A stretch of 64,000 nt of DNA from Parapedobacter sp051400755. GTDB lineage: Bacteria > Bacteroidota > Bacteroidia > Sphingobacteriales > Sphingobacteriaceae. The notes beneath the pieces are model-generated. The model was not told where the DNA came from. It did not search any database and was given only the letters and a program-made list of their open reading frames with translations. The translations under genes were made by a program, and so were the position numbers. Position 1 is the stretch's first letter. Each line of letters starts with the position of its first letter. The stretch covers positions 248,001 through 312,000 of the forward strand of contig NZ_JBLFFL010000003.1 of NCBI RefSeq assembly GCF_051400755.1, written 5' to 3'. Of the stretch, positions 8,623-17,923 are shown piece by piece.

Positions 8623-8641
8623 TCACTAACCAAGTTAGTGA
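8623..8641 (-). promoter_or_regulatory. Second 19-bp palindrome upstream of the methyltransferase
   Basis: TCACTAAC, CAA, GTTAGTGA: a perfect 8-bp inverted repeat. Its centre lies exactly 70 bp from the centre of the palindrome next to the start codon, although the sequences differ. This looks like a binding site for a dimeric regulator, possibly of the TetR or MarR type. Confidence 0.45.
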
Positions 8642-8660
8642 GGAAACCAAAAGGATAATA

Positions 8661-8685
8661 CCTAGCGGGGCGCTTCACCGCTAGG
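8661..8685. repeat. Perfect 8-bp inverted repeat (hairpin) in the AT-rich intergenic region
   Basis: CCTAGCGG (8661-8668) and CCGCTAGG (8678-8685) with a 9-base loop. It is GC-rich within a very AT-rich stretch. No T-run follows on either strand, so it is not an obvious terminator. The surrounding 8550-8854 region holds no gene. Besides this hairpin it contains the two palindromes and the ROK promoter, and 8690-8850 is strikingly AT-rich. Confidence 0.5.
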
Positions 8686-8783
8686 GATAATCATAATTCA
8701 CCGAAAATTATTTCTAGTTTTTACAATTAAAATATTTACAAATCATATAATTACATCAACTTAATATCTTTTTTAAAAAAGTA

Positions 8784-8816
8784 TTTGATTTTAATATTAT
8801 TTATTTATTAAGTTTG
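8784..8816 (+). promoter_or_regulatory. Promoter of the ROK regulator and its PUL
   Basis: TTTG (8784-8787), a 21-base spacer and a perfect -7 box TAAGTTTG (8809-8816). Transcription would start near 8820, about 30 bases before the GTG start codon. It is embedded in an AT-rich tract that may act as an upstream activating region. Confidence 0.72.
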
Positions 8817-8854
8817 TCTTATCAAAATAACATCAATTACTTATACCAAAAATT

Positions 8855-10078
8855 GTGAAGCCGCAGCGACAGGACCAATTAAAGAGCGCTATCATTAAAT
8901 TGCTGTATTACAAGGGAGCTTTATCAGTAGCCGAATTGAGTATGTACACCAAAAAAAGCGTACCGAACATCACTAGCCTGGTCAACCAGTTGATCAAGGA
9001 GGGATATGTGACGGAACATGGCCTGGCTCCGTCGACGGGTGGGCGGCGAGCAGTGAAATACCGCCTTGACAAAAAGAAAAAGGTCTACATACTGGCCGTC
9101 GCGATGGACCAATTTGTCACCCGCATGGTCATTTACAGCCTGGCGAACGAGGTAGTGTTTCCAGAAACGACATTCCCTTTGCCCCTTAAGGAGAATCAGG
9201 AGGCATTCCAACAGTTATGCTCGGCGGTGGAACAATATATTGCGGCCTCTGCAGTCAAACCAACCAATATCATGGGTATAGGCATTGGTATGCCCGGATT
9301 CATCGATGTTGAAAAGGGAGTAAATGCGACATTTCTGACCAGTAATGAAGGGCCCGGCTTGCGCGACAGGCTGACACAGCGCCTGGGCATGCCCGTATTC
9401 ATCGAAAACGACTCCAGCGCCATCGCTATCGCGGAACTGCACTTCGGCGCGGCGAGGGAGATGCAGGATGTGATGGTGGTGAACATTGGCTGGGGAATCG
9501 GCCTGGGCATGATCGTAAACGGCAGCTTATTCCGGGGGCACAACGGTTATGCGGGCGAATTCAGTCATATCCCCCTGTCGTACAGCAACAAACTTTGTTC
9601 CTGTGGCAAGCGGGGATGCCTGGAAGTAGATGCCTCTCTGCTCGTGGCCGTCGAAAATGCCAAGCAAGCCATCGCGAATGGCACCACCTCGAGCCTCAAA
9701 CAGCTTTTTGCCGACCGCAGCAAAGCCGAGGGCGACCACCTTATTGCCGCAGCGCGCAAGGGCGACCAGCTGGCTGTCGCTTCCTTGTCGGATGCCGCTT
9801 TCATGATGGGCAAGGGTGTCGCAACGCTCATCCACATCATGAATCCGGAGCGTGTGGTGCTGAGCGGCCGCGGCGCCGCCACCGGGAAGCTGCTCCTTGC
9901 TCCCGTGCAACAGGCGATCAACGAGTTTTGCATTCCCAAACTAGCCGAACAAACCGACATCGTTGTATCCGAATTGAGCTATCAGGCCGAGCTCCTCGGC
10001 GCCGCCAGCTTGGTGATCGAACACGCCGTCCCAGATGAACATGCACACGGCAAAACCGAAATACGTCAATTAACATAA
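8855..10078 (+). CDS. ROK-family transcriptional regulator (NagC/Mlc-like)
   Basis: 407-residue DNA-binding sensor. The N-terminal winged helix-turn-helix (about residues 8-60) includes KSVPNITSLVNQLIKEGYVT. The sugar-kinase-like ROK domain follows with GIGIGMPGFID, ENDSSAIAIAELHFGA, VNIGWGIGLGM and the zinc-binding signature CSCGKRGCLE (about 248-257). NagC- and Mlc-type members bind phosphorylated sugars or transport proteins; here a GlcNAc-related effector is inferred from the GH18 gene downstream. The start is a GTG at 8855, which gives an N-terminus of normal length; no in-frame ATG fits better. SusC follows after 47 bases, so it is the first gene of the PUL. Confidence 0.94.
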   Translation: MKPQRQDQLKSAIIKLLYYKGALSVAELSMYTKKSVPNITSLVNQLIKEGYVTEHGLAPSTGGRRAVKYRLDKKKKVYILAVAMDQFVTRMVIYSLANEVVFPETTFPLPLKENQEAFQQLCSAVEQYIAASAVKPTNIMGIGIGMPGFIDVEKGVNATFLTSNEGPGLRDRLTQRLGMPVFIENDSSAIAIAELHFGAAREMQDVMVVNIGWGIGLGMIVNGSLFRGHNGYAGEFSHIPLSYSNKLCSCGKRGCLEVDASLLVAVENAKQAIANGTTSSLKQLFADRSKAEGDHLIAAARKGDQLAVASLSDAAFMMGKGVATLIHIMNPERVVLSGRGAATGKLLLAPVQQAINEFCIPKLAEQTDIVVSELSYQAELLGAASLVIEHAVPDEHAHGKTEIRQLT

Positions 10079-10125
10079 ACAACAGCAGTCTTTTTAATTT
10101 TTAACCAAACAAACAACACAGAAAA

Positions 10126-13100
10126 ATGAGAATCTTGTACGTCAAGTTTTGCATGGCGATCATGGTCCTGATGGGCACCGTGGCTCCCTCCCATGCACAG
10201 CAAACCATCAACGGGACTGTAACGGATGCCAGCGGCCCCGTTCCGGGCGTGACGGTATCGATCCCTGGCACGACACGCGGCACCCAGACCAATGCCGAAG
10301 GCCAGTACGCGATACAAGCATCCGCCGGGGAAACCTTGCAATTTTCGATTGTAGGTTACCAAACCCAAACCATTAGCGTAGGCACATCGGCTACCATCAA
10401 TGTAACGCTTGAAGAAGACGCCGGACAATTAGATGAAGTGGTGATTACCGCAATGGGTATCCAGCGAGCGCCCAAGGAATTGGGATATGCGATGAGTACC
10501 GTTAAAGCAGAGGAACTGACCAAAACCGGTAGTCCGAATTTTGCCGGCGCGTTATATGGAAAGGCTCCGGGGGTACGGATTTCAGCAGCTCCCGGCGGCG
10601 CCACTTCTGGGATCAATATCAATATCCGCGGAACGAACTCCATCACGGGCAATTCGCAACCGCTGGTGATCATTGATGGTATACCCATGCGTCAAAACAC
10701 CTTTAATAACTCGGATTACTGGGGCGACCAACGTGCGCGAGGCAATGGACTGGAAGATCTCAACCCCGAAGATATCGAATCGATCAGCGTGTTGAAGGGA
10801 GCATCCGCGGCAGCACTTTACGGATCTGAGGCGATGAATGGGGTGGTATTGGTCACCACCAAATCCGGCAAAGGGGGCGCAGGTGTTTCCATTGATTTCA
10901 ATGCCACCTATACCAATGATCAAATAGCTTACTTACCGCGCTTCCAGGACGTGCGCGGCCCGGGATATACTACGGCTTATCAAAACGACGGACAGGCCGA
11001 CGATATGTTCTATTACTACGGTAGTGACTTGGCCGTAAACGGCGTCACCCGCGGGTTATTAAATGCAACGATCAATTTCGGTCCGAAATTCGACGGACAG
11101 GATGTGATCGCGTGGGATGGGCAAGTTAGGCCCTATGTCGCCCAAAAAGCCTATGATAAGCTTTTCAGCAATCCGAATAACACCGTTTTCAATCTGGCAT
11201 TGAGCAATACAACCGAAAATTCCAACACCCGTTTTTCGGTGACCAGGCAAGACAACCAGATGACCTCGCTGGATTCCTACAACAAAAAGAACATTGCCAA
11301 CCTGAACTCGTCCTTCAAGTTCTGGGATAAGCTGACGACAGATGTGGTCGTGAACTACATCAACCAGCATACTCATAACAGACCGTTCATGACTGATCGG
11401 CTCATCAACAACTTCACAGGTATGATTTCCGTATTCGACAATCCGGAATGGTACCTGGATAAATATCAAACCAGTTTAGGGTATAAATATGTTACCGGCA
11501 CCAATCAGAGTCTGACCCCCGAGGAAAACCTCATATACAATGGCTATAAGACAGATGTGCTGGATTTTATCTGGAATACCAAGGCCAGACAATATGATGA
11601 ATATTCCAACAGGATTATCGGATCCGTCACCAACACCTGGCAGGTTTTCAGCGATCTTTCACTGCGTGCCCGGTTTTCAGCAGATGTCACCTCGCAGAAA
11701 ACAGAAGACAAAGAACCCAACCCCTTGCCCCTGCAATTCGGGGACGGCGGTTATTTCGGTTTGGGAACACAAAACGCGAACATCTATTACACCGACCTGC
11801 TGGCCACTTATCGCAAGCAGATCAGCCAAAGCGTCACCTTCGGCGCGATGGTTGGGTATACCGGCACGAGAAGCCAGGATACGTATGTCCAACGGGAAAC
11901 AGCAGGTGGGCTGAGCGTGAGAAATTGGTACGATATCAATGCGTCCGTGAATACCATCGGCGGGAACTCGCGGTACAATTACCGGAGAGAGATGTTAAGG
12001 GATGCGGTATTCGGCACACTGAACGTTGATTTAAATGGATACTGGTTCGTCGAAGGTACGATGCGTCGCGAACGTATTTCCACCATGTATCCGGACAACA
12101 ACGTGCTGTATTACCCATCGGTAAACTCCAGCTTGATCCTGAGTGAGGCATTTGACCTTCCCGATCTATTTGACTATGCAAAACTAAGGGGATCCTGGGG
12201 CATCGTGGGCAACTATCCGGACATCTATAAAAGCGCCCTCAGCTATGCCCAGCAAACGTTAGGTGTACAATACGAAGGCGGAGCAGCCGTGATCTATAAC
12301 ACCGTTCCTACCACCGGTTTCGGAAACGAAAATATCAAACCTGAGCGGAAGCAGGAAATCGAATTTGGTTTAGAAACCCGCCTGCTGAACAACAGGTTAG
12401 GCTTTGACATCACGTATTACAACGGCCGTATCGAAGACCAAATCCTGGATTATACCCTTCCTATTTCCATGGGTGCGAGGTCAATCCTGGCCAATGTGGG
12501 CACCTTGAGGAACACGGGATGGGAATTTGCGATAACCGGTGCCCCTGTTCAGACTGAAGGTTTCCGGTGGGATGCTGTCCTCAACTTCGCGATGAACAAG
12601 AATGTGGTAGAGGAACTGCCGGGCGGTGTCCAGGAGCTGCTTCACCGTGATTATGACGGCCAAGCTGCCCAGCTGGTATCCAGAGTCGGTCAACCCATGG
12701 GAGACATTCTGGTGCACCCGATAGCGACCGACGATAATGGCAATAAAATCGTACAGGACAATGGTTTGTACCAATTGGACGCCGATAGCTGGATCAAAGC
12801 GGGAAATGCCATGCCTAAAGTTACGGGAGGGTTCATCAATACATTTGCTTATCAGAATTTCACGCTGGATGCACTCATAGATTTCCGTTGGGGCGGGCAT
12901 GTGATGCCAACGGGCATCTATTGGATGACCAGCCGTGGTTTATTGGAAGAGAGCCTGAATTACATGGATGCCGCACACGGGGGGGCAAGTTATTACATAA
13001 GCGACGGAAAAGGCATCGCCTATGACGGAGAAGTAGGGCCTAACGGCGAAACCGTGTACCATGATGGAATGCTCATGGACGGTGTGCTGGCTGACGGCAC

Positions 13101-13452
13101 GCCAAACGACAATGTGATATCCCAAGCCGTTTATTATAACAGCACTTACAACTGGGGCGGTCCTCAATACAGCAGTTCCCGCTATGAACTATATGTCCAG
13201 AAGAACAATTACATCAAAATGCGGGAAATCTCGTTGGGATACCGGCTGCCGGCTGCTTTAGCGTCCAGATTGAAAGCCAAGAACCTGCAAATTTCAGCTT
13301 TTGGGAGGAATCTATTCTTTATTTATCGGAGCATCAAAGATTTAGATCCCGAGCAAATGACCGGCGGATCAAACTGGATTAATAACGTATCGAACGCAGG
13401 GACCAGTCCGGCAACTAGAACATTTGGTTTAATGCTACGTGCAAGCTTCTAA
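10126..13452 (+). CDS. SusC/RagA-family TonB-dependent receptor
   Basis: Outer-membrane TonB-dependent transporter for an oligosaccharide, working with the SusD-like lipoprotein encoded 11 bases downstream. The 1108 residues comprise a signal peptide (1-25, ending SHAQ), a carboxypeptidase-regulatory-like domain (about 26-100, INGTVTDASGPVPGVTV and FSIVGYQTQTI), a TonB box region (LDEVVITAMGIQR), a plug (about 110-230, with NINIRGTNSI and LKGASAAALYGSEA) and a 22-strand barrel ending in an aromatic residue (MLRASF). It has no STN domain, so it probably does not signal through an anti-sigma factor; control is more likely by the ROK protein. The substrate is inferred to be chitooligosaccharide or a related amino-sugar glycan. 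Confidence 0.96.
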   Translation: MRILYVKFCMAIMVLMGTVAPSHAQQTINGTVTDASGPVPGVTVSIPGTTRGTQTNAEGQYAIQASAGETLQFSIVGYQTQTISVGTSATINVTLEEDAGQLDEVVITAMGIQRAPKELGYAMSTVKAEELTKTGSPNFAGALYGKAPGVRISAAPGGATSGININIRGTNSITGNSQPLVIIDGIPMRQNTFNNSDYWGDQRARGNGLEDLNPEDIESISVLKGASAAALYGSEAMNGVVLVTTKSGKGGAGVSIDFNATYTNDQIAYLPRFQDVRGPGYTTAYQNDGQADDMFYYYGSDLAVNGVTRGLLNATINFGPKFDGQDVIAWDGQVRPYVAQKAYDKLFSNPNNTVFNLALSNTTENSNTRFSVTRQDNQMTSLDSYNKKNIANLNSSFKFWDKLTTDVVVNYINQHTHNRPFMTDRLINNFTGMISVFDNPEWYLDKYQTSLGYKYVTGTNQSLTPEENLIYNGYKTDVLDFIWNTKARQYDEYSNRIIGSVTNTWQVFSDLSLRARFSADVTSQKTEDKEPNPLPLQFGDGGYFGLGTQNANIYYTDLLATYRKQISQSVTFGAMVGYTGTRSQDTYVQRETAGGLSVRNWYDINASVNTIGGNSRYNYRREMLRDAVFGTLNVDLNGYWFVEGTMRRERISTMYPDNNVLYYPSVNSSLILSEAFDLPDLFDYAKLRGSWGIVGNYPDIYKSALSYAQQTLGVQYEGGAAVIYNTVPTTGFGNENIKPERKQEIEFGLETRLLNNRLGFDITYYNGRIEDQILDYTLPISMGARSILANVGTLRNTGWEFAITGAPVQTEGFRWDAVLNFAMNKNVVEELPGGVQELLHRDYDGQAAQLVSRVGQPMGDILVHPIATDDNGNKIVQDNGLYQLDADSWIKAGNAMPKVTGGFINTFAYQNFTLDALIDFRWGGHVMPTGIYWMTSRGLLEESLNYMDAAHGGASYYISDGKGIAYDGEVGPNGETVYHDGMLMDGVLADGTPNDNVISQAVYYNSTYNWGGPQYSSSRYELYVQKNNYIKMREISLGYRLPAALASRLKAKNLQISAFGRNLFFIYRSIKDLDPEQMTGGSNWINNVSNAGTSPATRTFGLMLRASF

Positions 13453-13463
13453 ATTTACTGAAA

Positions 13464-15047
13464 ATGAAAAGATATATCTCGATAATGGGGTTATGTGCGG
13501 CCTCACTAATCTATACCACTTCCTGCACCAAGAGTGCTTTTGATGAAATTTACCGTGACCCATCCAAGGTGACGGAAGCAACCGTAGAACGGCAATTTAG
13601 CGGCATGATCTATAGCTATCGACAACTCATCATGCCGGATTATGGCAACTTGTTTGTCACGCTTCGGCCGACGATCTTCCGGTACCTACACATCACCGGC
13701 TGGATCAATGAGGCAAACCATTTGCTGCCGGGCGGTGCCGCGATAGAAGATCGATGGTCCCGCTACTACGAGGGGTTGGCGCAATACCGGGAACTGGAAA
13801 AAATCTATTCCAATTCCATACCAGTGGAACAGGAAGAGAAACGGATATTTTTCCTCGCAGCAAAAATACTGTTCTATGACCAAACCCAACAAATCGTTGA
13901 CCTTCACGGAAGCATTCCATGGAGCCAAGCAGGCATGCTGAGTACAAACAACAGCGACTATCAATCGTCGTATCCGACTTATGACAGCGCGGAAGATATC
14001 TACACCGTTATGCTTGACGACCTCAAAGCGATCGGTACCGAATTGAAAGCCATAAACGTAAGTGCATCCATGCAGCAGCGGTTCACTACGCAGGACCTGA
14101 TCAATAACGGCGATGTCGAACTATGGGAAAAATACTGTAATTCGCTGCGCTTGAGAATCCTCACGCGGGTATCCGAAAGCCCTGCCTTTTCTTCAAGGGC
14201 AGCTCAGGAAATGACAGCGATCATCAGTGCCCCGGCCAACTATCCGTTGATCATGGTAAATGATGAAAATGCGTCCATTGAGGTATATAACCTCGACGAC
14301 AACAGTATTCAGACCAAGGGCATCCGGGACGCCTTCGAAGCTGCCGGCTGGTACGCAAACTTGAGCAGCAAAATGATGATCGACCACATGGTTGGAAACG
14401 AAGACCCCCGTTTGCCGTTCATATTTGAACCGGGCGCGGAGGCTGATGGGCAGTTTATCGGATTGGATCAGTCCCTGCCAAGCGCCCAACAATCCGATCT
14501 CGCCCGCGGCGGGACGATAGCCCTTTTGAATCGTTCGACGATCTCACGCAATCAGTACTTTCCAGGCATCCTGTTTTCTGCTACGGAAACCAACCTGCTG
14601 TTGGCTGAATATTATCAGAAAAACGGCAATGCAGCAATGGCTAAGACTGCTTTTGAAAACAGTGTGAAGGAGTCGGTAAGCCTATATCATACCATCCGTG
14701 ACGTGAGCAATGACAATACGGTCGCTGCTCCTACCGAACCTACCCAAGCACACGTGAACACCTATTTGGCCAATCTTGATTGGGACGGGGCGAGCAATAA
14801 AATTGAGCTCATCGCCACGCAGAAATGGATTCATTTCAATGTGATCCAGACCGTACAGGCATGGTCTGAAATCCGCAGACTTGACTATCCCGTATTTGCT
14901 TTCCGGGTCCAGAATTCGGATATTCAGAAAACAGCCCCGGTCAAATGGAACTTACCCCCCTCGGAGGCAACCTATAATACGGAAAACTACAATGCCGTGC
15001 GTGACCAGGATAATGTAAATACCAAACTGTTCTGGGACGTCAATTAA
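13464..15047 (+). CDS. SusD/RagB-family nutrient-binding lipoprotein
   Basis: Surface lipoprotein forming the lid of the SusC transporter. 527 residues with a type II signal peptide (lipobox region IYTTSC, Cys21). The body has TPR-like helices and is of the SusD-like type (RYYEGLAQYRELEKIY, FLAAKILFYDQTQQIVDLHGSIPWSQA, LLLAEYYQKNG, IATQKWIHFNVIQTVQAWSEIRRLDYP). It sits 11 bases after susC and is followed by a strong intrinsic terminator, which ends the ROK-susC-susD transcript. Confidence 0.95.
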   Translation: MKRYISIMGLCAASLIYTTSCTKSAFDEIYRDPSKVTEATVERQFSGMIYSYRQLIMPDYGNLFVTLRPTIFRYLHITGWINEANHLLPGGAAIEDRWSRYYEGLAQYRELEKIYSNSIPVEQEEKRIFFLAAKILFYDQTQQIVDLHGSIPWSQAGMLSTNNSDYQSSYPTYDSAEDIYTVMLDDLKAIGTELKAINVSASMQQRFTTQDLINNGDVELWEKYCNSLRLRILTRVSESPAFSSRAAQEMTAIISAPANYPLIMVNDENASIEVYNLDDNSIQTKGIRDAFEAAGWYANLSSKMMIDHMVGNEDPRLPFIFEPGAEADGQFIGLDQSLPSAQQSDLARGGTIALLNRSTISRNQYFPGILFSATETNLLLAEYYQKNGNAAMAKTAFENSVKESVSLYHTIRDVSNDNTVAAPTEPTQAHVNTYLANLDWDGASNKIELIATQKWIHFNVIQTVQAWSEIRRLDYPVFAFRVQNSDIQKTAPVKWNLPPSEATYNTENYNAVRDQDNVNTKLFWDVN

Positions 15048-15084
15048 TTACATAAACACATTAAACAATCAAACACACAACAAG

Positions 15085-15112
15085 AAAGGCCACTTCCAGT
15101 GGCTTTTCTTTT
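15085..15112 (+). terminator. Intrinsic terminator after susD
   Basis: GCCAC (15089-15093), a 5-base loop and GTGGC (15099-15103), extended by flanking A/T pairs and followed by TTTTCTTTT. It starts 38 bases after the susD stop codon. Confidence 0.85.
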
Positions 15113-15127
15113 ATCAGGCAAAATCAT

Positions 15128-15135
15128 TAAGTTTG
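15128..15135 (+). promoter_or_regulatory. -7 box of a second PUL promoter
   Basis: TAAGTTTG is a perfect -7 element 18 bases before the ATG of the M81 gene and just beyond the susD terminator. The -33 position falls in the T-rich tail of the terminator (TTTTC) and is only a partial match. It suggests that the M81 and chitinase genes are a separate transcription unit. Confidence 0.5.
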
Positions 15136-15153
15136 AATCCAAATCCTCCGGTT

Positions 15154-16731
15154 ATGAAACGAATTCCTTATCTTATTATCGCGGCTTGTCTACTGTTAAA
15201 TGCCTGTACCGGTGCGGGTACCAAACAGCACGCTAAACCGAAGATCGCCATTGCCGGCCTCGCCATCGAATCGAGCACCTTCTCGCCCGCCACCACCGAG
15301 GCCGCAGCCTTCCACCCCAAACGGGGAGAAGAGATCTTCGGCAATTATCCCTTTTTCGAGGAAGGCTCCGAATTGCGAGAAGCTGCCGACTGGATACCCA
15401 CGCTGACCGGAAAATCGTTACCGGGAGGCGCCGTGACCCGCGAAGCCTATGAATCATTGGTAGCCGAACTGTTGGACTCACTCAAACAGCACCTACCCTA
15501 TGATGGGCTTTTCTTCGATATTCACGGAGCCATGAGCGTGACCGGCCTCGACGACGCCGAAGGCGACCTCATCACACGCATACGCGAGGTAGTCGGCACC
15601 GAGACCGTCATTTCCACGAGCATGGACCTGCACGGGAACGTCACGGAACGTTTAGCTGCTTATTCCGACCTCATCACCTGCTACCGCATGGCACCACATG
15701 AAGACGCCATGGAGTCGAAGCAACGCGCCGCTCAAAACCTCGTGGATAGGCTCGTGAGCGGCAAGGGCAAGCCTGCTTACAAGGTCTTGATCCCGATACC
15801 CATTCTCTTGCCTGGAGAGCAGACGAGCACGCGCATTGAACCCGGAAAAAGCCTCTATGCCACCGTTGGACCGGCTGCAGGTCAGGAAGGCATCGTTGAC
15901 GCAGCCATCTGGGTGGGGTATGCGTGGGCCGATGAGCCCCGTAACCACGCTGCGGTAATGGCCGTGGGCGACGATGAGGCCAAGGTAAAATCTACCGCCG
16001 AAGCGCTAGCCAAGAAATTTTGGGAGGTGCGCCATGAATTTGATTTCGTGGCCCCAACAGCCACGCTGGATGAGGCGTTAGGCATGGCGTTGGCCAGCAA
16101 GAAAAAGCCGTACATCATCAGCGATACGGGAGACAACCCAACCGCCGGAGGAGCGGGAGACGTTACCAAAACACTCACCGATGTCTTAGCGAACCCGGCG
16201 TTCAAGTCGCCCGACGGACCCATATTCATCTACGCCGCTATACCCGGTCCGGAGTTGGTTGATAACGCATTAAAAGCCGGTATCGGACAGCCCGTAGAAG
16301 GCTATGTGGGAGCCAAGGTTGACAACCGTTTCGCGCCACCCTTGAAATTGAGCGGTACGGTATACGCCATCAAGGAAGGCGATACGAATGCCGAGGTGGA
16401 AGTAGTCGTCAAAATCAATAACAACTACATCATCGTTACGAAAAAGCGTAAACCCTATCACAAGGAACACGACTTTACCGATCTCAACCTCAAACCGAAG
16501 GAGGCCGACGTGGTGATGGTAAAAATCGGATACCTGGAACCCGAACTGTATAACATGCGCGGTGACTGGGTGATGGCGCTGACCGTCGGTGGCGTGGATC
16601 AAAATTTAGCAGGGCTGCCGTATAAGCGTATCCAACGACCTATGTTTCCCCTGGATAAGAACATGGCAGACCCCGATCTGTCGGCAAGGCTCATCCCTCT
16701 ATCTCATGAATACCACCCGGATAACAACTAA
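15154..16731 (+). CDS. M81-family (MlrC-like) metallopeptidase lipoprotein
   Basis: 525-residue lipoprotein (lipobox LLLNAC near residue 18) related to MlrC, the zinc peptidase known from microcystin degradation. Family landmarks are AGLAIESSTFSP (N-terminal M81 domain), FFDIHGAMSV and STSMDLHGNVT with candidate metal-binding Asp/His, MAPHEDAMESK, and DTGDNPTAGGAGDVT in the C-terminal half. The start is the ATG at 15154; an upstream TTG at 15133 lies in the promoter and would precede the signal peptide. GH18 follows after 23 bases. Its role in a glycan locus is unknown: it could hydrolyse an amide or peptide bond of a peptidoglycan- or glycopeptide-like substrate (inference). Confidence 0.9.
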   Translation: MKRIPYLIIAACLLLNACTGAGTKQHAKPKIAIAGLAIESSTFSPATTEAAAFHPKRGEEIFGNYPFFEEGSELREAADWIPTLTGKSLPGGAVTREAYESLVAELLDSLKQHLPYDGLFFDIHGAMSVTGLDDAEGDLITRIREVVGTETVISTSMDLHGNVTERLAAYSDLITCYRMAPHEDAMESKQRAAQNLVDRLVSGKGKPAYKVLIPIPILLPGEQTSTRIEPGKSLYATVGPAAGQEGIVDAAIWVGYAWADEPRNHAAVMAVGDDEAKVKSTAEALAKKFWEVRHEFDFVAPTATLDEALGMALASKKKPYIISDTGDNPTAGGAGDVTKTLTDVLANPAFKSPDGPIFIYAAIPGPELVDNALKAGIGQPVEGYVGAKVDNRFAPPLKLSGTVYAIKEGDTNAEVEVVVKINNNYIIVTKKRKPYHKEHDFTDLNLKPKEADVVMVKIGYLEPELYNMRGDWVMALTVGGVDQNLAGLPYKRIQRPMFPLDKNMADPDLSARLIPLSHEYHPDNN

Positions 16732-16754
16732 AGGAAAAACAAAAACCTATACAG

Positions 16755-17846
16755 ATGAACAAGCTACTTCCACTCTTGTTGCTTCTATCAGGGCTAGCCA
16801 TGGCACCAGTGCACGCTCAGCAACCTGCTGACTTCTCGGTCATCGCTTACTACACCGGCGATGAAAAAACGATCGATCGCTACGACGTGGGTAAGCTGAC
16901 GCATATCATCTTCAGTTTCGGGCATTTGAAAAACGGACGCTTCCATATCGAGAATAAACGTGATACCGCAACCATCCTTCACTTGGTTGCCTTAAAAAAG
17001 CAGCATCCTAAGCTGAAAATCATGCTTTCCCTCGGTGGATGGGGCGGCTGCGAGCCTTGCTCAGACGCGTTCTCTACGGCCGCCGGCCGCTTGGGCTTTG
17101 CTCGGTCGGTCAAAGCGATAAATGATTATTTCGGCACCGATGGCATCGATCTGGATTGGGAGTACCCAGCCATCCCAGGGCACCCCGGACACCCTTATAA
17201 ATCCGACGATCGGGAGAACTTTACAGCATTAGTCGCCATACTCCGCGACGTCTTAGGCGACGCCAACGAACTGAGTTTTGCCGCCGGTGGGTTCCAGCGG
17301 TTCCTGGATGAGTCGATCGAATGGAGCAAGGTAATGCCCATGGTGGACCGGGTCAACATCATGAGCTACGATCTGGTACATGGCTATTCGACCGTCACCG
17401 GTCACCATACGCCCATTTACAGCGTCCGGCCGGATGAGGAATCGACCAATCGAGCTGTAGCGTATCTGATCGGTCTTGGCATCCCCCCGCAGAAACTGGT
17501 TATCGGTGCCGCCTTTTATAGTCGTGTCTGGAAAAACGTAGCGCCCACCAACAGCGGCCGTTATCAGTCTGGCGAACATACCAATGGTTATGATTTCAAG
17601 CGCTACGAATCTGAGTTGATACCTGAAAAAGGGTGGCAATATCATTACGACGAAAAGGCCGAGGCGCCCTATTGGTATAATCCTGCAGAACGGCGGTACG
17701 CAACCGGTGACAATATCCGATCCGTAACGGCCAAAACCCGTTACGCATTAACAAAAAAACTAGGTGGCATCATGTTCTGGGAACTTACCCTCGATAAAGA
17801 AAAGGAGGGAATGGTAGATGCAATCACAAAGGTACTTGCTAACTGA
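16755..17846 (+). CDS. Secreted GH18 family glycosidase (chitinase or endo-beta-N-acetylglucosaminidase)
   Basis: 363 residues with a signal peptide (1-21, ending VHAQ) and a single GH18 TIM barrel. It shows MLSLGGWGG (about 90-98), the catalytic DxxDxDxE motif as DGIDLDWE (residues 129-136, catalytic Glu136), VNIMSYD on a later strand and GIMFWELTLD near the end. All residues needed for substrate-assisted hydrolysis of beta-1,4-GlcNAc linkages are present. There is no carbohydrate-binding module. It is the last gene of the plus-strand locus. A chitinase is most likely; an N-glycan endoglycosidase cannot be excluded, especially with a GH92 mannosidase 14 kb away. Confidence 0.93.
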   Translation: MNKLLPLLLLLSGLAMAPVHAQQPADFSVIAYYTGDEKTIDRYDVGKLTHIIFSFGHLKNGRFHIENKRDTATILHLVALKKQHPKLKIMLSLGGWGGCEPCSDAFSTAAGRLGFARSVKAINDYFGTDGIDLDWEYPAIPGHPGHPYKSDDRENFTALVAILRDVLGDANELSFAAGGFQRFLDESIEWSKVMPMVDRVNIMSYDLVHGYSTVTGHHTPIYSVRPDEESTNRAVAYLIGLGIPPQKLVIGAAFYSRVWKNVAPTNSGRYQSGEHTNGYDFKRYESELIPEKGWQYHYDEKAEAPYWYNPAERRYATGDNIRSVTAKTRYALTKKLGGIMFWELTLDKEKEGMVDAITKVLAN

Positions 17847-17923
17847 TATCGAACAAGATCAGTTCACCCGTTAAAAAAAATCGGTTTAACATTTTTTAAC
17901 TTATAGATTAGTTGCTTTTTTTG

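Noticed and set aside
8855..17846. Reading the ROK protein as a sugar kinase instead of a regulator
   Set aside because: The N-terminal winged helix-turn-helix is intact and the position at the head of a susCD unit fits a regulator.
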